Shown: positions 15,812 through 24,295 of the stretch, piece after piece
Position numbering within the stretch: the stretch's first letter is position 1
Layout of the letters: the number at the start of each line of letters is the position of its first letter
DNA from: an uncultured Scytonema sp.
GTDB lineage: Bacteria > Cyanobacteriota > Cyanobacteriia > Cyanobacteriales > Nostocaceae
Assembly: GCA_937873135.1 (NCBI GenBank)
Contig: CALMVQ010000327.1
Span: forward strand, 1 to 41,949
DNA length: 41,949 nt
Direction: 5' to 3'
Program-made: the position numbers and the translations under genes
The notes under the pieces: generated by a model
The model's input: only the letters and a program-made list of their open reading frames with translations
Databases searched by the model: none
What the model was told of the DNA's origin: nothing

Positions 15812-15839
15812 CAACCAACAACCAATAACCAACAATCCC
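15812..15839 (+). repeat. tandem heptamer repeat (CAACCAA type)
   Basis: Four consecutive 7-base units, CAACCAA, CAACCAA, TAACCAA and CAATCCC, lie just ahead of the glycosyltransferase start. This matches the short tandemly repeated repetitive sequences of filamentous cyanobacteria. Confidence 0.7.
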
Positions 15840-15849
15840 CACCCTGACA

Positions 15850-16794
15850 ATGAATTCTGACATCTTCAAGCCAAAGGTATCGGTTGTCATACCTATTTAT
15901 AACGGTGAGGTAGATTTACCGGAGTTAATCTGTTGTCTATTAGCTCAAACTTACCCAAGGCAATGGGTGGAGTATTTGCTGGTAGATAATAACAGTAGTG
16001 ATCGCACTCTGACTCTGTTAAAAGAATATGCCGAAAATTCCCCGATCACTATTCACCTAAGAAGCGAAAACCAAATTCAAAGCTCTTACGCTGCCCGTAA
16101 CACTGGCGTGCGTGCTGCCAGTGGCGAAATACTTGCCTTTACTGATGCTGATTGTCGTCCGCAGCCAGAATGGTTAGATTCATTAATTGCGCCTTTTGTC
16201 AATCAAAATGTGGCTGTAGTTGCTGGAGAAATTTTGGCGCTGCCAGGGAAAACCCTGCTAGAACAGTATGCGGAACGTCAAGAAACTCTCTCGCAAAAGC
16301 ATACCCTTGGGCATAAATTTTGTCCCTACGGGCAAACTGCTAATTTAGCGATTCGACGGCAAGTTTTGGCAAAGGTGGGTTTATTTCGTCCCTATCTGAC
16401 AAGTGGAGGTGATGCCGATATATGTTGGCGGATATTACAAGAAAACGTTGGGCGCTTGGAATTTGCCTCAGATGCGATCGTGCAACATCGCCACCGTGCA
16501 AGACTCAAGGAACTGGAAAGTCAATGGCGGCGATATGGGCGCTCAAATCGCTATCTACATGAACTGTACGGTGTAGAGTTGATGCGGGATATCACACTCA
16601 CAGAATGCGGTTATCGTCTGGGGCGCTGGTTGTTGAAGGAATTCCCGCTCTTCAGCATCCAAGCTTTAAGCGGTAAAGCCAGCTTTGTGAATTTATTCAA
16701 CACGCCGATTAATTTATTCACTGCTAGGGCACGTTTTGCTGGGCAACGGGATGCTAAGTTACCAGAAAAAGCTAAGATGATAGCGTGGCTCTAA
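15850..16794 (+). CDS. family 2 glycosyltransferase
   Basis: This is a 314-residue GT-A fold glycosyltransferase. The nucleotide-sugar-binding start 'VSVVIPIYNGEVDLPELICCLLAQTYP' (residues 10-36) is followed by 'LLVDNNSSDRT', 'ARNTGVRAASGEILAFTDADCRPQPEW' (the DxD metal site is 'DAD', about residues 96-98), and the acceptor-side 'SGGDADICWRI' with its acidic pair. The sugar donor and acceptor are unknown. Candidates are envelope or exopolysaccharide synthesis. There is no transmembrane segment of clear strength. It is 88 bp downstream of the protease gene, separated by a heptamer repeat tract. Confidence 0.88.
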   Translation: MNSDIFKPKVSVVIPIYNGEVDLPELICCLLAQTYPRQWVEYLLVDNNSSDRTLTLLKEYAENSPITIHLRSENQIQSSYAARNTGVRAASGEILAFTDADCRPQPEWLDSLIAPFVNQNVAVVAGEILALPGKTLLEQYAERQETLSQKHTLGHKFCPYGQTANLAIRRQVLAKVGLFRPYLTSGGDADICWRILQENVGRLEFASDAIVQHRHRARLKELESQWRRYGRSNRYLHELYGVELMRDITLTECGYRLGRWLLKEFPLFSIQALSGKASFVNLFNTPINLFTARARFAGQRDAKLPEKAKMIAWL

Positions 16795-16934
16795 CAATTT
16801 TCGATTTTAGATGCCCAGATTATAAGTTGTTGGTTGTCAATATTAGACGCTAATCAACAATTAACAATCATCATTCAACCAATTAGTATTAAATTTCGCT
16901 AAATTTGGATTATGTAGCTCAAAGGATACTTTAA

Positions 16935-17630
16935 ATGTCAGGACGTTTGTTACTGGTTGATGATGAACCGGGATTGCGTGAAGCTGTAAAAGACTATTTA
17001 CAAGAAAGCGGTTTTACTGTTCAAGTTGCCAGTAACGCCCGTGAGGGGTGGAATCTCATGCAGCAGAACACGCTTGATTTAGTCATCTCCGACATTATGA
17101 TGCCTCAAGTGGATGGCTATCAGTTCCTCAAGCAACTCAGGGAAGATCCTCGCTTCCAAGCATTACCAGTCGTATTTTTAACTGCTAAAGGCATGACGAG
17201 CGATCGCATCCAAGGTTACCATGCTGGTGTTGATGCTTATTTACCCAAGCCCTTCGATCCGGATGAGTTAGTGGCAATAGTTGAAAACCTGCTGGAACGC
17301 CGCGTTGCCACAACTGCAACAACTCGAGAAGTAGGTGAAACGCCTGATATTGCAGAATTAGCGAATCAAATTGCACAAATTAAGGCGTTGTTAACTCAAA
17401 GAAGCGCGATCGCTCAATCACCACCGCCTTTTACAATAGACTTGACACCTAGAGAACAAAGTGTTTTAAACTTGGTCGCTGAAGGGTTGATGAATAAGGA
17501 GATAGCCCGTCGCTTAGATACCAGTGTCCGTAATGTCGAAAAGTATGTCAGCCGTTTGTTTAGCAAAACCGGAACCAACAGTCGTACTGAGTTAGTTCGT
17601 TTTGCTTTAGAACACGGGTTAGCCAAGTAA
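16935..17630 (+). CDS. response regulator, REC + LuxR-type HTH (Rre1/Ycf29-like)
   Basis: This is a 231-residue two-component response regulator. The receiver domain (about residues 4-120) has 'LLLVDDEPGLR' acidic residues, the phospho-acceptor in 'DLVISDIMMPQVDG' (about Asp53), 'VFLTAKG' and the conserved lysine in 'YLPKPFDPDEL'. The LuxR/NarL-type DNA-binding domain is at about 170-228: 'LTPREQSVLNLVAEGLMNKEIARRLDTSVRNVEKYVSRLFSKT'. The wording of both domains resembles cyanobacterial Rre1, the homologue of plastid Ycf29, a stress-response regulator partnered with Hik2. That assignment is from memory and moderate in confidence. No histidine kinase gene is adjacent, as is common for this family. 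Confidence 0.88.
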   Translation: MSGRLLLVDDEPGLREAVKDYLQESGFTVQVASNAREGWNLMQQNTLDLVISDIMMPQVDGYQFLKQLREDPRFQALPVVFLTAKGMTSDRIQGYHAGVDAYLPKPFDPDELVAIVENLLERRVATTATTREVGETPDIAELANQIAQIKALLTQRSAIAQSPPPFTIDLTPREQSVLNLVAEGLMNKEIARRLDTSVRNVEKYVSRLFSKTGTNSRTELVRFALEHGLAK

Positions 17631-17637
17631 GTTCATT

Positions 17638-17665
17638 AGTCCTGAGTCCTAAGTCCTGAATCAAA
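17638..17665 (+). repeat. tandem heptamer repeat (AGTCCTG type)
   Basis: AGTCCTG, AGTCCTA, AGTCCTG and AATCAAA follow each other directly after the response-regulator stop. The same AGTCCTG/AGTGCTG heptamer flanks the palindromic element inside narB. Confidence 0.7.
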
Positions 17666-17947
17666 AAGAGTCTTGAGTTAAGATTTTTATCTTTCTAGCT
17701 GAGTCTTTGATTTAATGGAAAATAAGAAGGATTCTTTATACTCATGACTCAGGATTGCTAAGTTGCTAGTTATATAGAAGCATTCTGGCTATCGGTAATG
17801 GGGAATAGAAAGAACAATTACCAATTACTAATTACCACATATGTTTAATTTGCAACTTGGGATAAGTTGTAAAATCTCACAATTATCGCTCTGTTTATGA
17901 AACACTTTTCCAACCATGCAACATAGACGGGCATGAGTTTAGAGGCT

Positions 17948-18014
17948 GAGACCAGGTTTTTCGACAGAGATACGTCGGTTTCAAAGATTTCTTTTTGTCA
18001 AAAAACCCAGTTTC
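17948..18014. repeat. imperfect inverted repeat, MITE-like
   Basis: The arms GACCAGGTTTTTCGACA and TGTCAAAAAACCCAGTTTC are near-complementary and enclose about 30 bp. AAACC(A/G)GGTTTTT-type hairpins of this kind recur in cyanobacterial intergenic DNA. Confidence 0.5.
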
Positions 18015-18293
18015 TTTCTTACTTATGCGTCAGCCCTGAAACCATTCAGGCCTTTAATCCTCACGCAAAATCTCTAGTTATATCAATCCTGCTACAGACA
18101 CTCATAATTGAGTGGGCACCCCGTTGTCTTTTGTAGCGCAATAGAAAGCTATTGTGGACGCCGATTCGTGACAAATGCTCATGAGTCAGACAAGCGTGCT
18201 GCAATCCGTAGTGTCAGCTCGAAAATGCAAACTTAACAGAATAATGAGTCTACCTGGTAGATAATCTGTCATCGTAATGGTCTCTCTTCATCA

Positions 18294-18575
18294 TTATTGG
18301 CAATTATCAGTACAATTGCGTAGACGCATCAGTTGGCGTCGCATTTGGGGTGAGGTTTTTAACTCTGAAATCTCATGTGCCTTTACAGAAGATTGCAAAG
18401 TTTCTAGAAACTCGTCAGATCCTTCTGTCAAAGCATCTAGCAGCACCTGCAACAGTTGATCGCGATCGCCCAATATACTCTTTTCTTCGATCAGCCGAAA
18501 TTTGAGATGTATTTCGCATTCATAAACACCTACTTCGATATTATTTACCTGCCGTGGTAATGCTTTAGAGTTCAT
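18294..18575 (-). CDS. small uncharacterised protein, conserved-looking
   Basis: This is a 93-residue soluble protein with no recognised domain. Its sequence reads like a real, selected protein: balanced composition, an N-terminal beta-like segment 'NNIEVGVYECEIHLKFRLIEEK' and helices 'DRDQLLQVLLDALTEGSDEFLETLQSSVKAHE'. The C-terminal 'SPQMRRQLMRLRN' is basic. I recall similar unnamed proteins in Nostocales but cannot attach a function. It is isolated, with intergenic regions of about 660 and 470 bp on either side. The ATG at 18575 is the only good start. Confidence 0.65.
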   Translation of the reverse strand: MNSKALPRQVNNIEVGVYECEIHLKFRLIEEKSILGDRDQLLQVLLDALTEGSDEFLETLQSSVKAHEISELKTSPQMRRQLMRLRNCTDNCQ

Positions 18576-19049
18576 CGCTTTTAGAATTCCTTGAATAAGT
18601 GGTAATGAGATTGGGTAGCCATACTGAAGAGCGAAAATGCTTTATATTTTTTAGGCATTCGATGCGATCACATCAATCATAATGGTGTCCTCAACAATGT
18701 TCGTAGTCCATTTAACTCTAAGCGGGTCTTGTTTAGCTAGACATTGACTGTCCAGGACTTGTGTTCGGAGCGAAGTGCTGTATTTAAACCAAGCCATCAC
18801 TATTATTAAGTCTTTATGATGCTATGCAATAAAGATTGTGTAAGAACTTGTTATAGCTTTTTAAAGGTTTTTACATCAACTTTATCTTCAAATCAAAAAA
18901 TGTTTTTATTATTACTAGTAATTTAGTGTTTATACTTAAGTGAAATTGCGGATTTTTTTTAATTTGAATAGAGCTAGAGCTTGCTGCGTCACAATTCAGT
19001 AAAATTACTTGATGTAAGATTTAATCATCAGAAAAGACAGGAGACTTTG
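18576..19049. other. 474-bp region upstream of the LeuD homologue
   Basis: It is AT-rich, increasingly so toward 18960. No gene, repeat or clear regulatory box was recognised. It must contain the promoter of the LeuD-type gene and of the divergent small protein gene. Confidence 0.35.
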
Positions 19050-19601
19050 ATGAAGAAAATAATAAGAGGTGCAATTTTTGTTCTTGATGACAATATAGAC
19101 ACCGATCAAATTATTCCCGCTGAGTACCTCACCTTAGTTCCTTCCAAGCCTGATGAGTACGAAAAGCTTGGGAGTTATGCTCTGGCTGGGTTACCCGAAC
19201 GTTACGGTAAATTTATACTTTCTGGTCAAATGAAAACAGCTTACCCCATTATTGTGGCGGGGGAAAACTTCGGCTGCGGTTCCTCACGAGAACATGCCCC
19301 AATTGCCCTAGGGGCATGTGGAGTCAAGGCAGTCATTGCTCAGTCATACGCTCGAATCTTCTTTCGCAACTGTGCTGCTACAGGAGAATTATATCCTTGG
19401 GAGTCAGTAGAAAGATTATGCGAATCTTTTCAGACAGGTCATGAAGTATCGATTGATTTTGAAAGCAATGTACTAATTAACCATACTCAAGGTGACAGAG
19501 TGTACAATCTTCAGTCGTTGGGAGAAGTCGGCCCTGTCATTGATGCGGGTGGTATTTTTGCTTACGCTCGTGAAACAGGTATGATTCCAAATCGAAGGTA
19601 A
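19050..19601 (+). CDS. 3-isopropylmalate dehydratase small subunit-like (LeuD/HacB type)
   Basis: This is a 183-residue swivel-domain subunit of the aconitase superfamily. LeuD pairs with LeuC to isomerise isopropylmalate in leucine synthesis. Key features are 'DDNIDTDQIIPAEYL' near the N-terminus, 'GENFGCGSSREHAPIAL' (the substrate-contacting loop, about residues 70-86) and 'SYARIFFRNCAATGE'. The chosen start, MKKIIRG, follows AGGAGA by 5 bases. A longer frame from 18981 has no such site. The short form and the wording resemble the archaeal-type small subunit more than the ~200-residue bacterial LeuD. No leuC or leuB is adjacent, so it may serve leucine synthesis with a distant LeuC or a specialised pathway, for which reason no symbol is given. 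Confidence 0.85.
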   Translation: MKKIIRGAIFVLDDNIDTDQIIPAEYLTLVPSKPDEYEKLGSYALAGLPERYGKFILSGQMKTAYPIIVAGENFGCGSSREHAPIALGACGVKAVIAQSYARIFFRNCAATGELYPWESVERLCESFQTGHEVSIDFESNVLINHTQGDRVYNLQSLGEVGPVIDAGGIFAYARETGMIPNRR

Positions 19602-19625
19602 AAAGTTTTAGTAGGACTAAGGAAT

Positions 19626-19981
19626 GTGGATTCAGCAACGCCAGTCTCCGTGACACTGAAAGATCATCTTGTCACACCGAATCCTCAAAACTATTCTGGC
19701 AGACTTAGTGATCAAATCCCTACACCCGTAATTTCATCTCTGGTCAGGGATAGAGTCTACAATAATTTCAGTGCAGTTACTTTAATCCCCGCAGATCGTA
19801 ATCCTAAATGATTCGTGAAACCTTTGATCAAGGCTACTATTTGTCCCATATCCTTCGTACAAATGACAAAGGACGATCCTTGCTGTCAGTGTTTCATAAC
19901 TTAGATAGGACTAAAGAAGGGGATAATTTCATCCCAATATCAACCAAATCTTATACCTTGCTATGGACAACCCAATGTTGA
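19626..19981 (+). other. two short overlapping open frames between leuD-like gene and ndhM
   Basis: A GTG-started frame (19626-19811, 61 codons) ends with TGA overlapping the ATG of a second frame (19808-19981, 57 codons). The second begins MIRETFDQGYYLSH and overlaps the ndhM start. The stop/start overlap looks like translational coupling, but neither peptide is recognised and neither has a good ribosome-binding site. They may be a leader or a decayed gene. Confidence 0.25.
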
Positions 19982-20322
19982 TCAAGTCCACCACTCGGCA
20001 TATTCGGATCTTTGCGGCTGAAATTGACCGAGATGGTGAACTTGTTCCCAGTCATCAAGTTTTAACCTTAGATATTGACCCCGACAATGAATTCAGTTGG
20101 AATGAAGATGCTTTACAAAAGGTTTATCGAAAATTCGATGAACTTGTAGAAGCATCCAGTGGCGTTGACCTAACAGATTATAACTTGCGCCGCATTGGGT
20201 CAGACTTGGAGCATTATCTTCGCTCAATTTTGCAAAAAGGCGAAATTAGCTACAACCTCTCTGCACGCGTTGTCAATTACAGCATGGGTCTTCCCCAAAT
20301 TGCCGTGGACGACAATCAATAG
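19963..20322 (+). CDS. ndhM: NAD(P)H-quinone oxidoreductase subunit M (NDH-1, NdhM)
   Basis: NdhM is an oxygenic-photosynthesis-specific subunit of thylakoid NDH-1. It sits on the hydrophilic arm and is needed for cyclic electron flow and respiration. The 119-residue protein carries the family blocks 'LIKSTTRHIRIFAAEI', 'LTLDIDPDNEFSWNEDALQKVYRKFDELVE', 'LTDYNLRRIGSDLEHYLRSILQKGEISYNL' and 'VVNYSMGLPQI'. The length is normal. The start could be ATG 19963 or the in-frame ATG at 19975, since relatives use both. The gene stands alone rather than with other ndh genes, which is usual for ndhM. Confidence 0.95.
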   Translation: MDNPMLIKSTTRHIRIFAAEIDRDGELVPSHQVLTLDIDPDNEFSWNEDALQKVYRKFDELVEASSGVDLTDYNLRRIGSDLEHYLRSILQKGEISYNLSARVVNYSMGLPQIAVDDNQ

Positions 20323-20987
20323 TCAGCAGGCGCGGGGTATTCCTGTCAAAGTAGCTAAAAAGTCTGAAAAATTTCGATGAAGGTAGTTCGGTTAGCGATA
20401 GATATTAGTTGTTCACCGAACTTGATGAAAACAGTTTTGCCAAATTGAGGAAGCGTGTTAGGAGTTAAGTGTTTCTTTAGGAGTGATCTATAAAAATAAA
20501 TGCCCGTGCCGTTCATTCTAGATCTCTGGTCGTAGTCGCGCACGCTAGCGCTGGGGGAAGCTTACAAGCGCACGCGAGCTTCGCGCTTGGGTTCCTGAAT
20601 ACGGCACGGTATTTATTTCTTGGCAATAATGTGCTAGTCGTTTTAAGTCCGTCGTTCTAACCCTACAGAAGTTGCTTCAGGACGAAAACACTATTAAGCT
20701 TTTATTAAGAGTTCTACCTGTTCCCTTAAAAAAATCACTATTTATTTTTCATAAATAAATAATGATGCTTAACAACCTATACAATGCTTAGTCACAAAAC
20801 TATTACATTTCCACCCGGTACTTGGTACGATGAGGAATTGTAAATGAGTGACTCTTAACCCACTATCAAAACGGTTTGATTAATGGGATTTTACCTTTCA
20901 GCAGTCAGTTGAAAATTTGTAACTCGCTGCTGAAAAGCTTAGGACCTTTCTAGCAGTATGCTGTTAACAGATACATCCTAATTGTGA
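20323..20987. other. 665-bp intergenic region after ndhM
   Basis: It contains the long hairpin element at 20494-20618. An 8-bp hairpin (TTCAGCAG...CTGCTGAA, about 20898-20937) may mark the 3' end of the minus-strand acidic-protein mRNA. No gene was recognised. Confidence 0.45.
20494..20618. repeat. 125-bp hairpin element (MITE/REP-like)
   Basis: Near-complementary arms at 20494-20513 and 20597-20618 (both with AAATAAAT and CCGTGCCGT) enclose a GC-rich core. The core itself forms hairpins such as CAAGCGC...GCGCTTG. GC content is well above the surroundings. It is probably a non-autonomous dispersed repeat. Confidence 0.6.
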
Positions 20988-21257
20988 CTACCACTTCCGA
21001 TTTCCGTCTTCGTCAACTCGTGCTTGTCGAATCACATCAGAAATTTCTTCCGCATCCTTAACATGGTGTAGAGCTTTTTCTTCGCCATCTGGCTCATCTA
21101 CAACGAAGTATGTCGGTACCTTGATCTGGTCACCAGTGATGTCTGGAGAATCAACGGCAACTTGTTCTGACTTTTCTTCAACAGTTTCTGGTTCTTCAGA
21201 AATGACGTCACCTGGGTTGACTGAACGATGAATATCTTTTTCTTTGTTATCTTCCAT
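20988..21257 (-). CDS. small acidic protein of unknown function
   Basis: This is an 89-residue, strongly acidic protein starting MEDNKEKDIHRSVNPGD. It is rich in Glu and Asp in the first half ('EEPETVEEKSEQ') and probably disordered there. The C-terminal part 'VPTYFVVDEPDGEEKALHHVKDAEEISDVIRQARVDEDGN' may form a small fold. I recognise no family. A longer frame from 21326 adds 'MPHLLPHLLQLR', but that segment is encoded by a tandem 12-mer repeat (TAGTAGGTGTGG twice, about 21300-21322) and is unlikely to be protein. The start is therefore set at ATG 21257. Confidence 0.5.
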   Translation of the reverse strand: MEDNKEKDIHRSVNPGDVISEEPETVEEKSEQVAVDSPDITGDQIKVPTYFVVDEPDGEEKALHHVKDAEEISDVIRQARVDEDGNRKW

Positions 21258-21786
21258 TACATTCTCACTGGTAAAATGTGTTAAATTTGCTCTTAACTGT
21301 AGTAGGTGTGGTAGTAGGTGTGGCAATAAACATAAGTTTTAGATATGGCTTATGATTAACTAGCTAGGAAGTTTCCTCTTTAAGTTAAATTTTCTTGAGC
21401 TAGCTTTAACTTACGTTGATTGACGCTCACCTACTTATAAACTATAGAAAGATTGGCATTACCTCCTCTTTCTGATGGGGGAATTTGTCAAAAAAGGGTA
21501 AAGGAAAATTTCATTCCTAAAATATGAGAGGATGGTTCTATAACGGGTAGTATTGCGAGAGCTTAAAGTAGGAGCATTCACCGTTCGTAGGGTGTAAGTA
21601 ACCTCTAAATGTTTATTGAGGACCTTGTATCTTTTGGAGCTGGTTAGCCAGTGTTAGCACTTAGTTTAATCGGCAAGTTAAGATCGTGAGCCAGGAAATT
21701 TGGGGATATCAAGTTAAAGAAAGCGGTAAAAAAGCCGCATGTGATGCTGTTGAAGAAAATGCCAAGCGCTGACTGGTGCGAAGACT
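21258..21786. other. 529-bp region upstream of the PP2C gene
   Basis: It holds a tandem 12-mer near 21300 and a tiny GTG frame at 21687-21773 (SQEIWGYQVKESGKKAA...) just upstream of the phosphatase start. The frame could be a leader peptide, but this is not supported by a ribosome-binding site. Confidence 0.3.
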
Positions 21787-24087
21787 ATGGAAAATGATGC
21801 GGCAACGACACTCTACTGCTCAAATGAACTTTGTCTGGCTGCCAACCCGCTAAGCAATAACTTTTGCCAAAAATGCCGTACTCCCTTACCAAAACGTTAC
21901 CTGTGGGCTGTGGCATCCGGAAAAAGCGTCGGTAATCCTGGAGAAATATTTGCTGATCGCTATTTAGCGATCAGCAACTCTATTTTTCTAGATACCAAAC
22001 CCGGTTTAGTGCCTCAAGCGCCAGACGTAGAGAGTTTACAAACAATCAGAGCTTATCTCAGGCTGATTCCCTACCGTTTACACGTACCTCAGGTGTATGG
22101 AGTCCTGTCTTTAAACAATGGGAAAACAAAGCAAGAAATTTTGCTTTTAGAAAAATCTCCGCTTCGACAAGATAGCGAAAAAGAAGTGCAGCCTTGTCGT
22201 TCCTTATTTACTGCTTGGAGTGATGCTACATCGATGCGCCAACTTAATTGGTTGTGGCAGATGGCAGAACTCTGGCAACCTCTCAAAAGTGAAAATGTCG
22301 CATCTAGCTTACTTGACTCGCAGTTACTTAGGGCAGAAGGATCTCTGTTGCGGTTGCTGGAATTACGAGCTGATCAGCCAACTTCACCTGAATTACATCA
22401 ATTGGGTGAGTTTTGGCAGCAATTAGTGCCTAAAACAAAACCAGCCATATCTGAATTTGTGAGAGAAATTTGCCGTCATCTTGTAGAGGGAGAAATTAGC
22501 TCAAGTGACCAACTTTTGGCAATTTTAGATAAAGGACTCGTAGAAATAGGGCGATCGCAAACACCCACTATTAAAATTGCCACTAAGAGCGATACTGGTC
22601 CCAGTCGCCAACGTAACGAGGATGCGTGTTACCCATCAAGTGGAAGCATAATTGATAAGCCACCTAACCTTGAAGCCTTAGTCATTGTTTGTGATGGTAT
22701 TGGTGGACACGAGGGAGGTAACATAGCATCAAATTTAGCCATAGAGACTATTCAGCAGCAAACACAGCATCTGACACAACTTTCCTCTGAGCGCTGTGTA
22801 AATCCCTCTATAGTGCTAACAGATTTAGAACAAGCAGCAGCAGATGCTAACGATAAGATCAGTCAGCGTAATGATAGCGAACATCGCCACGGACGTCAAC
22901 GTATGGGTACAACCCTAGTGATGGCTTTGCCTGTTGCTCACCAAATGTACACCGCCCATGTCGGTGATAGTCGTGCCTACTGGATGACACGGCAAGGATG
23001 CTATCAAGTTACTCTCGACGATGATGTTGCCTCTCGTGAAGTACGACTGGGCTATGCTACATACCGAGATGCAGTGCGGCAGGGTGCCTCTGGCTCTTTA
23101 GTGCAAGCCTTGGGCATGAGTCCCAGTACTTCATTGCATCCGACAACCCAGCGGTTTATCCTCGATGAAGACTGTGTTTTCCTTCTTTGTTCTGATGGGT
23201 TAAGCGACTTTGACCGTGTAGAACAGCACTGGGAAACAGAAATATTACCAATTCTGACTGAGAAAAAAAACGTTACTGATGTAGTAGATACACTAGTAGA
23301 AATTGCTAATCATCAGAATGGTCATGATAACGTCACAATTGCTTTATTACACTATCAAGTCAAATACTCAGAACCAAAATCAAATTTGAAAGCAGATCTT
23401 GCTCATCCTTCATCAACACCAGCTAATAATTCTAGCTATCGAACGTCAGCTGCTACACTGAATCGCAGTCAAAACCAGAAAACTCAAGTCCTTTCAGACA
23501 CAGTACCTCCTAAAGGTCAAAAAATACCATTACAGTTGGTCATACCATTAGTACTAGCTTTGGGAGCAGGTTTACTAACATTACTGATCCAACAGCGATG
23601 GTATACGATGTCAACACTCATTCCACCAAATCCGTTTCAAGGTTCTCGCTCTCCAACTGTGACTACATCCCCATCAGAATCATTTGACAAACTAAATAAA
23701 GGATCGTTTATAAAAACGAATAATGCAATATCATTAAGCACGACGGACTCAACTGGGGAAGCAATAGCCCCACAATATAGTCTTTTACAAGTGATCTCAA
23801 TCGATCCCATTGATGACTCACACTCAGATACTCAGTTACAACTGAGGGTTTGTCAAGTTCCAGCTACATCGACATCAATCCCACAAAACACCGAAACTCC
23901 ACGTATAGCGGCATCAACTCCAGCCAAACCTTCTCTAAAACCAGGAGATACCGGATCGACTTATCTCTCCAAAATTAAGTACTCGATCTCGCTCTTGCCA
24001 CCAAAAGATTTCAGTAAATGTCTTTATAATCGGGAATCTTCAGTTCCGTCAACCCTTCAACCCGGAGCGGAACGTGATTCACCGTAA
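21787..24087 (+). CDS. zinc-ribbon, PP2C-type Ser/Thr phosphatase, membrane-anchored
   Basis: This is a 766-residue multidomain protein. Residues about 11-30 form a zinc ribbon (C-x4-C-x10-C-x2-C). The region from about 45 to 250 is uncharacterised; its 'FADRYLAISNSIFLDTKPG' looks faintly like the start of a degenerate kinase-like domain. A complete PP2C phosphatase domain spans about 262-522: 'QRNEDACY', 'VCDGIGGHEGG' (metal-binding Asp), 'RMGTTLV', 'AHVGDSRAYW', 'LLCSDGLSDF' and 'GHDNVTIALL'. After a Ser/Thr/Gln-rich linker comes one transmembrane helix (about 583-602) and a C-terminal extracytoplasmic tail of about 160 residues. It is followed on the same strand by the CHAT-FHA gene and probably opposes an unlinked Ser/Thr kinase. 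The metal-binding aspartates are present, so it should be active. Confidence 0.9.
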   Translation: MENDAATTLYCSNELCLAANPLSNNFCQKCRTPLPKRYLWAVASGKSVGNPGEIFADRYLAISNSIFLDTKPGLVPQAPDVESLQTIRAYLRLIPYRLHVPQVYGVLSLNNGKTKQEILLLEKSPLRQDSEKEVQPCRSLFTAWSDATSMRQLNWLWQMAELWQPLKSENVASSLLDSQLLRAEGSLLRLLELRADQPTSPELHQLGEFWQQLVPKTKPAISEFVREICRHLVEGEISSSDQLLAILDKGLVEIGRSQTPTIKIATKSDTGPSRQRNEDACYPSSGSIIDKPPNLEALVIVCDGIGGHEGGNIASNLAIETIQQQTQHLTQLSSERCVNPSIVLTDLEQAAADANDKISQRNDSEHRHGRQRMGTTLVMALPVAHQMYTAHVGDSRAYWMTRQGCYQVTLDDDVASREVRLGYATYRDAVRQGASGSLVQALGMSPSTSLHPTTQRFILDEDCVFLLCSDGLSDFDRVEQHWETEILPILTEKKNVTDVVDTLVEIANHQNGHDNVTIALLHYQVKYSEPKSNLKADLAHPSSTPANNSSYRTSAATLNRSQNQKTQVLSDTVPPKGQKIPLQLVIPLVLALGAGLLTLLIQQRWYTMSTLIPPNPFQGSRSPTVTTSPSESFDKLNKGSFIKTNNAISLSTTDSTGEAIAPQYSLLQVISIDPIDDSHSDTQLQLRVCQVPATSTSIPQNTETPRIAASTPAKPSLKPGDTGSTYLSKIKYSISLLPPKDFSKCLYNRESSVPSTLQPGAERDSP

Positions 24088-24295
24088 GCTAGTACCGCTC
24101 CTTGGAATTAAAAATTAAAAAGTATTATCTGTTGAGGTTAGCCAGGGTTTCTCCCAATGTTCTAAGCTTATCTAAAGCGTATTAGCACGACTTTATCAAT
24201 GTATTTGAATAAAAAACTCAAAAGGCAAAAATCCTGCCTTTTAAAATTATTATTAGAAATTGTTTGACTTTACCTTTTCGTCAAAAAATGAATCC

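Larger units (their letters stand above)
17631..18293. other. 663-bp intergenic region with repeats
   Basis: The region holds a heptamer tract (17638-17665) and an imperfect inverted repeat (17948-18014). A 67-codon open frame at 17933-18136 runs through the inverted repeat and has no coding character. Nothing else was recognised. Confidence 0.45.

Noticed and set aside
17638-17665. Regular short repeats as a possible CRISPR array
   Set aside because: The units are 7 bases in direct tandem with no spacers, and no cas genes are present; the Cas4-like protein at 1302 is far away and has no CRISPR context.
17933-18136. 67-codon plus-strand frame after the response regulator
   Set aside because: It runs through an imperfect inverted repeat (17948-18014) and has no good start or family similarity.
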